A DNA stretch of 6,502 nt from an uncultured Eubacterium sp. (lineage in GTDB: Bacteria; Bacillota; Clostridia; Lachnospirales; Lachnospiraceae). The stretch's first letter is position 1. Every line of letters begins with the position of its first letter. The position numbers and the translations under genes were made by a program. Where the stretch lies: the NCBI GenBank assembly GCA_905236225.1, contig CAJOPM010000123.1, forward strand, positions 1 to 6,502, in the 5' to 3' direction. The notes below the pieces were generated by a model. It was given only the letters and a program-made list of their open reading frames with translations. It made no database searches and had not been told where the DNA came from. This document shows, one piece after another, positions 1 to 6,477 of the stretch.

Positions 1-3000
1 TACATCTACATACACATACACAGTATTCACTGTTAGACGGATCAAACAAAATTACGGAATATATATCGAGGGTCAAGGATCTTGGAATGAGTGCGGCAGC
101 AATTACAGATCATGGAGCAATGTTTGGCGTTATAGATTTCTATAAGGAAGCAAAAAAAGCCGGCATTAATCCGGTTATAGGCTGTGAGGTTTATGTCGCA
201 CCGCATTCAAGATTCGATAAAGAATCATCAAGAGGAGATGAAAGATATTATCATTTGATATTGCTGGCAGAGAATAATACCGGATATCAGAATTTGATGA
301 AGATAGTATCTAAGGGATATACAGAAGGTTTTTATTTTAAGCCAAGGGTAGATTTCGAGCTGCTTAGTAAATATCATGAAGGAATTATTGCATTAAGCGC
401 ATGTATTGCGGGAGAAATACCAAGAAATATTTTAAAGGATGATTATGAGAGCGCAAAGCGGATTGCTCTTAAATACAGAGACTGCTTTGGTGAGGGAAAT
501 TTTTTCCTTGAAATACAAGATCATGGACTTGCTGAAGAAAAGAAGGTTATTTCGCAGCTTATAAGGCTAAGTTCTGAGACGGGTATCGAGCTTGTAGCAA
601 CAAATGATGCTCACTATACATATGAAGAGGATGCAGCTTCTCATGATATCCTGCTTTGTATTCAAACAGGAAAGAGTGTATATGATACAGACAGGATGAA
701 ATATGAGGGAGGGCAATACTATGTTAAGAGTGAAGAGGAGATGAGAACTCTCTTTGCTTATGCGCCCGAGGCAATTGACAATACGCAAAAAATTGCAGAC
801 AGATGTCATGTCGAGATAGAGTTTGGCGTAACCAAGCTGCCTAAATTTGAAGTTCCGGATGGATTTGATTCATGGACATATCTTAATCATCTTTGTTATA
901 AGGGACTTAAGGAAAGATACAAAGAAGATAGCGATAAGCTTAAAGAAAGGCTGGACTATGAGCTTGGCGTTATTAAGAAGATGGGGTATGTCGATTATTT
1001 TTTGATAGTCTGGGATTTTATACATTATGCAAAGCAGCACGATATTATGGTAGGTCCCGGAAGGGGATCGGCGGCAGGCAGTATAGTGGCATACACAATG
1101 GGGATTACAAATGTAGATCCTATACAGTATAACCTTCTTTTTGAACGTTTCTTAAATCCGGAGAGAGTATCGATGCCGGATATCGATATTGATTTTTGCT
1201 ATGAGAACAGAAGCAAGGTCATAAAGTATGTCGTTGATAAATACGGTAAAGAACAGGTTACGCAAATAGTTACATTTGGAACTCTTCTTGCTAAAGGAGT
1301 AATCAGGGCAGTGGGCAAAGCACTGGATTTGCCGTACGCGCAGTGCGATGAGATCGCAAAGAGTATACCAAATGAGCTTGGTATTACAATAGCGGATGCT
1401 TTGATTAAGAATCCGATGTTAAAAAAGAAATATGACACAGATTCGACCATTAGAAATCTTATCGATACCTCTATGAAACTCGAAGGACTGCCGCGTCACA
1501 CATCAATGCATGCAGCAGGAGTCGTAATTTCGCAAAAGGCTATGGATGAGTATGTGCCTCTCTCGCTTGGCGCAGACGGAACTGTGGTTACGCAGTTTAC
1601 AATGACCACAATAGAAGAGCTGGGACTTCTTAAGATGGATTTTCTGGGCTTAAGAACGCTTACAGTTATACAAAATGCCGTAAAGATGGCAGAAAAGAGG
1701 GCAGGTAAAAAGATAGATATAGATAATATAGATTTCAATGATAAAAAAGTATATGATCTGATATCAAGCGGCAAGACGCAAGGTGTATTTCAGCTGGAAA
1801 GTCAGGGCATGAAGGAGTTTATGAAAGAACTTTCACCTAATAGCCTTGAGGATGTAATCGCCGGAATCTCACTTTATCGTCCCGGACCTATGGATTTTAT
1901 CCCATCTTATATAGAAGGGAAAAATAATCCCGACAAGATAACGTATGATTGCCCTCAGCTTGAGCCGATTCTTAAGGCGACATACGGTTGTATAGTTTAT
2001 CAGGAGCAGGTAATGCAGATAGTCAGAGATCTTGCGGGATATACCCTCGGACGATCGGATCTGGTAAGACGTGCTATGTCAAAGAAAAAAGCCGATGTTA
2101 TGAACAAAGAGAGACAAAACTTTGTTTACGGCAACAAGGAAGAAGGCGTGCCGGGGTGTATCGCAAACGGCATTTCCGAAGAGGTGGCAAATAAAATATT
2201 TGATGAGATGACTGATTTTGCCAGATATGCATTTAATAAATCTCATGCGGCATGTTATGCAGTAGTAGCATACGAAACAGCATATTTAAAATGCTATTAT
2301 CCGGTTGAATATATGGCTGCGCTTATGACATCCGTACTTGATAATCCGCCTAAGGTATCTGAATATATTGCGACCTGCAGACAAATGGGAATTAAGGTGC
2401 TTCCGCCCGATATTAATTCCGGAGAGGCTTCATTTACAGCCGCAAACGGTAACATTATATTTTCGCTTATGGCAATTAAAAATGTAGGTGAGCCTGTAGT
2501 CAATGCTATAGTAAGAAATCGCAATGAATTCGGAGCGTATAGCAGTCTGGAAGATTTTTTGACAAGATGTGCGGGTGATGGGATTGTTAATAAGCGTGCA
2601 GTTGAGAATTTTATAAAGGCAGGAGCATTTGACAACCTGATGGGAAACAGACATCAATATATGATTGTATATGAAGACATGATGAATTCTATTCACAAGG
2701 AGAAAAAGTCTGAAATCAGCGGTCAAATGTCGTTTCTTGATTTTGTGGATGAGGAAGATAAAGCCGATTTCGCAGTGAAATTACCTGATGTCGAAGAATT
2801 TGATAAAGAGGTTTTGCTCTCTTATGAAAAGGAAGTTACAGGTGTGTATATAAGCGGCCATCCGCTTGAAGAATATACGCAAAAGATTGAGAAAAACGTG
2901 ACTGCAAAAGCTTCTGATTTTATGCTTAATGATGAGAGTGGTGAATGTATAGTTAAGGATAAATCAGAGGCCGTTGTCGGTGGTATCATAGATTCGGTCA

Positions 3001-3461
3001 AAATAAAATATACCAAGAACAATAAGATTATGGCCTTCGTTACATTAGAAGATGTTACCGGAACCATAGAGGTTATCGTATTTCCAACGCCATATCAAAA
3101 GAATGCTGCGCTTATAAGCGAGGATAAAAAAGTATTTATCAAGGGCAGAGTAGATGTTGAAGAAGACAGAGGAGCCAAGCTTATTTGTGACAGTATGCTT
3201 TCATTTGAAGAGGTTGGCAAAAGATTATGGCTTCAATTTGAGAGTGAAAATGAATACAAGCAGTATGAATCAAGACTTGATGATTATTTTGATGCATTAC
3301 ACGGAATAGATGATATATTTCTTTATTTTAAGGACGTTAAGAAAATTAAAGCATGTAAGCATGCGGCAATAAGAATAGATGATGAGCTTGATGAAGCACT
3401 TAAGAAGATGCTTGGAGCAAACAATGTTAAGATAGTTGAAAAGAAAGGAATATTTCGCTAA
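1..3461 (+). CDS. dnaE: DNA polymerase III alpha subunit DnaE (5' end cut off by window)
   Basis: This is the catalytic subunit of a bacterial C-family replicative polymerase, acting at the replication fork. The frame is open to the left edge. The first full codon is at 3 and begins HLHTHT..SLLDG, which normally lies a few residues from the start of DnaE, so only a few codons are missing; the ATG at 87 is internal. Counting from the codon at 3 there are 1152 residues, close to the usual ~1100-1160. Order seen: PHP domain (HLHTHT 1-6, ITDHG 34-38, CEVYV around 61-65, TNDAHY 200-205); palm with PDIDIDF (Asp 393, 395, 397) and the third catalytic Asp in KMDFLGL (Asp546); fingers; a helix-hairpin-helix region (about nt 2380-2560); a clamp-binding-like QMSFLDF (908-914); and an OB fold (about nt 2976-3110). 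The stop is TAA at 3459. Clostridia usually also encode PolC, so this enzyme may share replication work with it (inference). pfkA follows 38 bp later with no visible terminator. Confidence 0.97.
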   Translation, partial: HLHTHTQYSLLDGSNKITEYISRVKDLGMSAAAITDHGAMFGVIDFYKEAKKAGINPVIGCEVYVAPHSRFDKESSRGDERYYHLILLAENNTGYQNLMKIVSKGYTEGFYFKPRVDFELLSKYHEGIIALSACIAGEIPRNILKDDYESAKRIALKYRDCFGEGNFFLEIQDHGLAEEKKVISQLIRLSSETGIELVATNDAHYTYEEDAASHDILLCIQTGKSVYDTDRMKYEGGQYYVKSEEEMRTLFAYAPEAIDNTQKIADRCHVEIEFGVTKLPKFEVPDGFDSWTYLNHLCYKGLKERYKEDSDKLKERLDYELGVIKKMGYVDYFLIVWDFIHYAKQHDIMVGPGRGSAAGSIVAYTMGITNVDPIQYNLLFERFLNPERVSMPDIDIDFCYENRSKVIKYVVDKYGKEQVTQIVTFGTLLAKGVIRAVGKALDLPYAQCDEIAKSIPNELGITIADALIKNPMLKKKYDTDSTIRNLIDTSMKLEGLPRHTSMHAAGVVISQKAMDEYVPLSLGADGTVVTQFTMTTIEELGLLKMDFLGLRTLTVIQNAVKMAEKRAGKKIDIDNIDFNDKKVYDLISSGKTQGVFQLESQGMKEFMKELSPNSLEDVIAGISLYRPGPMDFIPSYIEGKNNPDKITYDCPQLEPILKATYGCIVYQEQVMQIVRDLAGYTLGRSDLVRRAMSKKKADVMNKERQNFVYGNKEEGVPGCIANGISEEVANKIFDEMTDFARYAFNKSHAACYAVVAYETAYLKCYYPVEYMAALMTSVLDNPPKVSEYIATCRQMGIKVLPPDINSGEASFTAANGNIIFSLMAIKNVGEPVVNAIVRNRNEFGAYSSLEDFLTRCAGDGIVNKRAVENFIKAGAFDNLMGNRHQYMIVYEDMMNSIHKEKKSEISGQMSFLDFVDEEDKADFAVKLPDVEEFDKEVLLSYEKEVTGVYISGHPLEEYTQKIEKNVTAKASDFMLNDESGECIVKDKSEAVVGGIIDSVKIKYTKNNKIMAFVTLEDVTGTIEVIVFPTPYQKNAALISEDKKVFIKGRVDVEEDRGAKLICDSMLSFEEVGKRLWLQFESENEYKQYESRLDDYFDALHGIDDIFLYFKDVKKIKACKHAAIRIDDELDEALKKMLGANNVKIVEKKGIFR
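2724..2744 (+). other. Probable beta-clamp binding motif within DnaE
   Basis: The codons read Q-M-S-F-L-D-F in a charged linker between the helix-hairpin-helix region and the OB fold. In DnaE proteins the internal motif that docks on the sliding clamp sits here. The family form is roughly QxxLF or QMSLF. Here the two hydrophobic residues appear as F-L instead of L-F, so this is a position-supported call with a non-standard ending. Confidence 0.6.
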
Positions 3462-3484
3462 AATTACATTAAATAGACATTTGT

Positions 3485-3491
3485 AAAGGAG
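3485..3491 (+). promoter_or_regulatory. Ribosome binding site of pfkA
   Basis: AAAGGAG lies 8 nt before the ATG at 3500, a near-perfect anti-16S match at ideal spacing. It fixes the pfkA start and gives the gene independent translation initiation within what is probably a dnaE-led transcript. Confidence 0.85.
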
Positions 3492-3499
3492 TCTAAGTT

Positions 3500-4477
3500 A
3501 TGGCAAAGAAAGAAATAAAGACTATAGGAGTGCTTACGAGCGGCGGAGATGCGCCGGGGATGAATGCGGCAATAAGAGCGGTTTCTCGCCAGGCGATAGG
3601 TAAAGGATATAAAGTCATGGGAATTATGAGAGGCTATTCGGGACTGATTGCCGGAGATATCAAGCAGCTTCATCCCAGAGACTTATCCGATTCAATACAA
3701 AAGGGCGGTACTATATTAGGTACTGCGCGTTCAATGGAATTTAAAACGCCGGAAGGTCAGAAAAAGGCAGCAAAAGTATGTCGCGACAATGGAATAGATT
3801 CTTTGGTTGTAATAGGCGGAGACGGTTCGTTTAAGGGAGCGCAAAAGATGTCGGATCAGGGAATTAATGTAGTGGCTATACCAGGGACAATTGATCTTGA
3901 TATTGCATGTACGGACTATACTATAGGATTTGATACGGCGGTAAACACTGCTATGGATGCTATAGATAAAGTAAAAGATACGTCAAGTTCCCATCAGAGG
4001 TGCTCTATAATAGAAGTAATGGGACGCCATGCCGGATATATTGCTTTATGGTGCGGAATAGCAAACGGAGCAGAGGATATCTTAATCCCCGAGACATATG
4101 ATTATGATGAGCAAAGGCTTGTTGATAATATTATAGATACATTTTCAAGAGGTAAAAGGCATCATCTTATCATTAATGCAGAAGGTATCGGACATTCGGC
4201 ATCTCTTGCCAGACGTATAGAAGCGGCAACGGGAATAGAGACCAGAGCAACAATACTGGGTCATATGCAGCGCGGCGGCAGCCCCAGCTGTAAGGACAGA
4301 ATGTATGCATCTATTATGGGAGCGTATGCGGTAGATCTTCTTACCGAAGGCAAGACTAATAGAGTGGTGGCATATAAAAATGGTGAATTTACAGATTTTG
4401 ATATCGATGAGGCGCTGGCAATGGAGAAGAGCATATCTGAGTTTGAAGTTCAGGTTTGCAAGAATATGTCAATATGA
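3500..4477 (+). CDS. pfkA: ATP-dependent 6-phosphofructokinase
   Basis: The enzyme phosphorylates fructose 6-phosphate to fructose 1,6-bisphosphate, the committing step of glycolysis, in the cytosol and usually as a tetramer. It has 325 residues, typical of short bacterial PfkA (~320). Visible motifs: nucleotide loop TSGGDAPGMNAA (13-24), GGDGS (106-110), PGTIDLD (128-134), SSSHQR (162-167), MGRHAG (174-179), and the family signature R-x4-GH-x-QRGG-x5-DR at 249-267. Gly109 and Gly129 match E. coli Gly104 and Gly124, which are Asp and Lys in PPi-dependent enzymes, so ATP is the expected donor. Catalytic Asp132 (E. coli Asp127) and Asp134 are present, as are the sugar-phosphate residues Arg167, Arg249, His255 and Arg258. 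Allosteric-site arginines equivalent to E. coli Arg21 and Arg25 are also kept (Arg26, Arg30), suggesting ADP/PEP control. The oddity is Leu133 where the family nearly always has Asn. The start at 3500 is set by AAAGGAG. The stop overlaps the next gene. Confidence 0.96.
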   Translation: MAKKEIKTIGVLTSGGDAPGMNAAIRAVSRQAIGKGYKVMGIMRGYSGLIAGDIKQLHPRDLSDSIQKGGTILGTARSMEFKTPEGQKKAAKVCRDNGIDSLVVIGGDGSFKGAQKMSDQGINVVAIPGTIDLDIACTDYTIGFDTAVNTAMDAIDKVKDTSSSHQRCSIIEVMGRHAGYIALWCGIANGAEDILIPETYDYDEQRLVDNIIDTFSRGKRHHLIINAEGIGHSASLARRIEAATGIETRATILGHMQRGGSPSCKDRMYASIMGAYAVDLLTEGKTNRVVAYKNGEFTDFDIDEALAMEKSISEFEVQVCKNMSI

Positions 4478-5247
4478 TTAGCAGCACAAGTAATCCGCAG
4501 GTTAAATATATCAGGCAATTATGTAAAAAGTCTAAATTAAGGCACAAAGATAGGCTTTTTAGCGCAGAGGGAGTAAGAATCCTAAATGAAGTGCCTAAAG
4601 AGCGCGTCAGAAATATCTACATATCTGAAAGCTTTATTAAATCCTGTGATATTACAGGATTTGAGGCAGACAAGATAGAAGTGGTTACGGATGAAGTATT
4701 TAAGAGTATTGCCGATACTACCACGCCTCAGGGAATTCTTAGTCTGATTGAGATGCCAAGGTATAATATAGAAGAAATGATTAGAGATGATTCTCTTCTT
4801 ATAATACTTGAGGATCTGCAAGATCCGGGAAACTTAGGGACAATAATGAGAATGGCAGAAGGAGCCGGAGCCTGCGGAGTCATTATGACAAAACAGACTA
4901 CGGATTTGTTTTCACCTAAAGCCGTAAGGGCTACTATGGGTGCAATATTCAGAATGCCGTATTTTATTACCGACAGCATAGAAGAGACGATATCACAGCT
5001 AAAAAAAGCAAGTATTAATATATATGCTGCAACCTTAGACGGAGATTGTGATTACGACAAGCAGGATTATACTAATCCGAGCGCGATAATAATAGGTAAT
5101 GAAGGCGCGGGGATTAAGCCGGGGACGGCTGCTCTTGCAGATAAGAAGATTTTTATTCCCATGAAGGGAAGTCTGGAGTCACTAAATGCAGCAATGGCAG
5201 CAGGAATTATTACCTATGAAGCGGCGCGTCAAAGGCGACAAATTTAA
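4474..5247 (+). CDS. TrmH/SpoU-family 23S rRNA 2'-O-ribose methyltransferase (RlmB/YsgA-like)
   Basis: A SPOUT-class enzyme that transfers methyl from S-adenosylmethionine to a ribose 2'-OH in RNA, most likely 23S rRNA. It has 257 residues, usual for the family. The N-terminal part (MISSTSNPQVK, then FSAEGVRIL at 29-37) resembles the small substrate-binding domain. The C-terminal knotted SPOUT domain shows motif 1 (DLQDPGNLGTIMR, 114-126, with Asn120 and Arg126), motif 2 (IIIGNEGAGI, 205-214, with Asn209 and Glu210) and motif 3 (IPMKGSLESLNAAMAAGI, 228-245, with Ser236 and Asn238), covering catalytic and cofactor positions. I chose the ATG at 4474 because it starts the family-typical MI(S/T)S sequence and overlaps the pfkA stop as ATGA. 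A TTG at 4456 would add six residues but lacks an RBS. No Shine-Dalgarno precedes 4474 either, so translation is probably coupled to pfkA. Closest in layout to Bacillus YsgA; the target nucleotide cannot be read from sequence. Confidence 0.92.
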   Translation: MISSTSNPQVKYIRQLCKKSKLRHKDRLFSAEGVRILNEVPKERVRNIYISESFIKSCDITGFEADKIEVVTDEVFKSIADTTTPQGILSLIEMPRYNIEEMIRDDSLLIILEDLQDPGNLGTIMRMAEGAGACGVIMTKQTTDLFSPKAVRATMGAIFRMPYFITDSIEETISQLKKASINIYAATLDGDCDYDKQDYTNPSAIIIGNEGAGIKPGTAALADKKIFIPMKGSLESLNAAMAAGIITYEAARQRRQI

Positions 5248-5309
5248 AAATTGCATAGAAAACCATATGCTATTCAATAAATAAAAGAGCAAAATGTACA
5301 AAAAAGTAC

Positions 5310-5338
5310 TTTAAAAAATACAATTTAAATGGTAAAAT
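5310..5338 (+). promoter_or_regulatory. Candidate sigma-A promoter for the flavoprotein gene
   Basis: The -35 TTTAAA (5310-5315, 4 of 6 to consensus) and -10 TAAAAT (5333-5338, 5 of 6) are separated by 17 bp, with TG one base before the -10 (5330-5331), an extended -10 common in Firmicutes. Transcription would start near 5345, giving a leader of about 48 nt. An overlapping alternative is TGTACA (5295-5300), 18 bp, TACAAT (5319-5324). Confidence 0.5.
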
Positions 5339-5353
5339 CCTAATATGTTTTAT

Positions 5354-5366
5354 GCCGCATAGCGGC
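5354..5366 (+). promoter_or_regulatory. GC-rich hairpin in the 5' leader of the flavoprotein mRNA
   Basis: GCCGC (5354-5358) and GCGGC (5362-5366) form a perfect 5-bp all-GC stem with an ATA loop, standing out in an AT-rich spacer. If transcription starts near 5345, the hairpin sits about 9 nt from the mRNA 5' end and 13 nt before the RBS. A competing fold pairs TATGC (5351-5355) with GCATA (5357-5361). No U tract follows, so it is not a terminator. Possible roles are mRNA stabilisation or a protein-binding site. Confidence 0.4.
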
Positions 5367-5379
5367 CAAGAGAGAAAGT

Positions 5380-5384
5380 GGAGG
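5380..5384 (+). promoter_or_regulatory. Ribosome binding site of the flavoprotein gene
   Basis: GGAGG is 8 nt before the ATG at 5393. It decides the start: the in-frame GTG at 5378 overlaps this RBS and has no RBS of its own, and the protein from 5393 begins directly with the first beta strand of a flavodoxin fold (MKILGIS). Confidence 0.85.
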
Positions 5385-5392
5385 ACTTACGA

Positions 5393-6385
5393 ATGAAGAT
5401 TTTAGGTATTTCTTTGGGAACAAAGAACGGCAACAATGACACTATGTGCCGTGTGGCATTGGAGGAGGCTCAAAAGCTCGGAGCAGAGATTGAGTTTATT
5501 CATCTCCTTGATTGGAATATCAAGTATTGTACAGGATGTGTGGCCTGTTCAAGAGGTTTGGTAATGGGTAAAGGTATGATCTGTACCCAGAAAGATGACT
5601 TCAAAGATTTATATGAAAAGATTATAGATGCCGATGGCGTACTTTTTGTAGATCCTATTTACGAGTCCGGCGCAAGTGGACTTTATCACGTTATTACAGA
5701 CCGTATGGGTCCCGGACATGATACCGGTATGATGCTTATGACCAGCGAGAAGATGAAGGCAGCAGGCAAGGAAGGACTTCCGGAGAAATACTTCCGTCAG
5801 AAGGCTGTTTCATTTGTAGCAATCGGAGGCTCGGATTGGGCAGTTCGTACGGAGACAGATCATGCTATGTTCGCAATGAGCCCCGGATGGAAAGTTGTTA
5901 ACAACGAGTTCTTCAGCTGGTGTAAAGACGTTATTATGCAGGATGATAAGATTGAGCGTATGAAAGAGATCGCAAGAAATCTTGTAGAGGCTGCACAGAA
6001 GATTATGGATGAGCACATTATGATTCCGGGATCTGAGGATGTTGATCTTTGGAAAGGAACAGATGGAGCTTGCCCGCATTGCCATGGTAATGCATTCTAC
6101 ATTTTCCCGGGAACTACACATGTTGTATGTGAGCTCTGCGGTCTTGAAGGTCGTCTTGAGGTAATAGATGGCGGATTCAAGTTTAGAAATGATGAATCTT
6201 TAGGAGTGAACGGTACATTGGCTCATGCTCACGACATTCTTTCAGGCAAGAAGATGCATGGTGATGATATCTTTGAGAACGAGGGAAGACTTATGAATCT
6301 GTTTAAGGATGAAGAGTTTAAGAGACGTAAGCAGCACTATACCGAAGTTTGTGCTCCTACTCCCTCACCTTCAAAGGATAAATAA
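5393..6385 (+). CDS. Flavodoxin-fold NAD(P)H-dependent flavoprotein with four-cysteine cluster and C-terminal zinc-ribbon-like domain
   Basis: A 330-residue soluble protein with no signal peptide or membrane segment. Residues 1 to about 200 match the NADPH-dependent FMN reductase/flavodoxin-like family: strand MKILGIS, an FMN phosphate-loop-like stretch GTKNGNNDT (9-17), and a second flavin-side segment VDPIYESGASGLYHVITDRMG (near 86-106). Cys46, Cys49, Cys52 and Cys64 (C-x2-C-x2-C-x11-C) sit where iron-sulfur flavoproteins (Isf) bind a 4Fe-4S cluster, although the last spacing is longer than the usual x4-7. About 110 extra residues follow, with Cys227-x2-Cys230 and Cys246-x2-Cys249 spaced like a zinc ribbon or rubredoxin knuckle, several histidines, and a charged tail with PTPSPS. 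Expected activity is electron transfer or substrate reduction with FMN; the partner and substrate are unknown. A likely own promoter upstream and a terminator downstream make it monocistronic. Codon use differs from neighbours (ATA 2 of 21 Ile; CGT 7 of 12 Arg), suggesting high expression. The fold is fairly secure, the cluster and zinc calls are inferred. Confidence 0.85.
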   Translation: MKILGISLGTKNGNNDTMCRVALEEAQKLGAEIEFIHLLDWNIKYCTGCVACSRGLVMGKGMICTQKDDFKDLYEKIIDADGVLFVDPIYESGASGLYHVITDRMGPGHDTGMMLMTSEKMKAAGKEGLPEKYFRQKAVSFVAIGGSDWAVRTETDHAMFAMSPGWKVVNNEFFSWCKDVIMQDDKIERMKEIARNLVEAAQKIMDEHIMIPGSEDVDLWKGTDGACPHCHGNAFYIFPGTTHVVCELCGLEGRLEVIDGGFKFRNDESLGVNGTLAHAHDILSGKKMHGDDIFENEGRLMNLFKDEEFKRRKQHYTEVCAPTPSPSKDK

Positions 6386-6404
6386 TAAATAAGCGTTTAT
6401 AATG

Positions 6405-6450
6405 ATGGCTGCTTTTAGATTTTATTCTAAGAGCGGTCATTTGTTTTGTT
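6405..6450 (+). terminator. Rho-independent terminator after the flavoprotein gene
   Basis: Arms 6405-6419 and 6426-6440 pair over all 15 positions, three of them G-U, around the 6-nt loop TTTTAT, followed by TTGTTTTGTT (6441-6450). It lies 20 bp after the stop codon. The G-U pairs become C-A mismatches in a minus-strand transcript, and no U tract lies on that side, so it should act only in the + direction. Confidence 0.85.
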
Positions 6451-6477
6451 GAAAAAAAGATATCTTCGTGATATACT
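6449..6477 (+). promoter_or_regulatory. Sigma-A promoter for a gene beyond the right edge
   Basis: The -35 TTGAAA (6449-6454, 5 of 6) and -10 TATACT (6472-6477, 5 of 6) are 17 bp apart, with TG at 6469-6470 giving an extended -10. The predicted start is near 6484. The -35 overlaps the last bases of the upstream terminator's U tract. ATATC/GATAT (6460-6464 and 6470-6474) flank TTCGT and overlap the -10, a possible small operator. The remaining 6478-6502 contains no RBS or start I can assign. Confidence 0.7.

Larger units (their letters stand above)
5248..5392 (+). other. Intergenic region and leader before the flavoprotein gene
   Basis: This 145-bp AT-rich gap has no plausible gene on either strand. 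Its first part holds only a weak AT-rich stem (5251-5277) without a U tract, so how the upstream operon ends is unclear. Short palindromes TGTACA (5295-5300), AGTACT (5305-5310) and ATTTAAAT (5323-5330) lie just upstream of and inside the candidate promoter and could bind a regulator, although AT-rich DNA gives such matches by chance. The last 50 bp contain a GC-rich hairpin and the RBS. Confidence 0.6.

Noticed and set aside
1988..2194. Open frame on the + strand inside dnaE
   Set aside because: It is out of frame within a fully conserved polymerase region, and its composition looks like a shadow.
87..3461. ATG at 87 as the dnaE start
   Set aside because: The frame is open to the left edge and the 28 upstream codons encode the conserved HLHTHT..SLLDG start of the PHP domain.
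4456..4473. TTG start giving a six-residue longer methyltransferase
   Set aside because: There is no RBS, and the ATG at 4474 begins the family-typical N terminus and makes the classic ATGA overlap.
5251..5277. Inverted repeat TTGCATAG...CTATTCAA as a terminator for the upstream operon
   Set aside because: The stem is AT-rich with one mismatch and an 11-nt loop, and the + strand is not followed by a U tract. Only the minus direction has a short T run, where no gene points at it.
5296..5309. GTAC-A6-GTAC as a regulator site
   Set aside because: Four-base palindromic arms in AT-rich DNA are expected by chance, and it matches no Rex, CcpA or other operator consensus I know.
5378..5392. GTG start for the flavoprotein
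   Set aside because: It overlaps the GGAGG that serves the ATG at 5393 and would add residues before a normal flavodoxin first strand.
5810..6121. Minus-strand open frames, the longest around 100 codons, opposite the flavoprotein and dnaE
   Set aside because: They mirror conserved + strand genes, have no RBS, and their translations look random.
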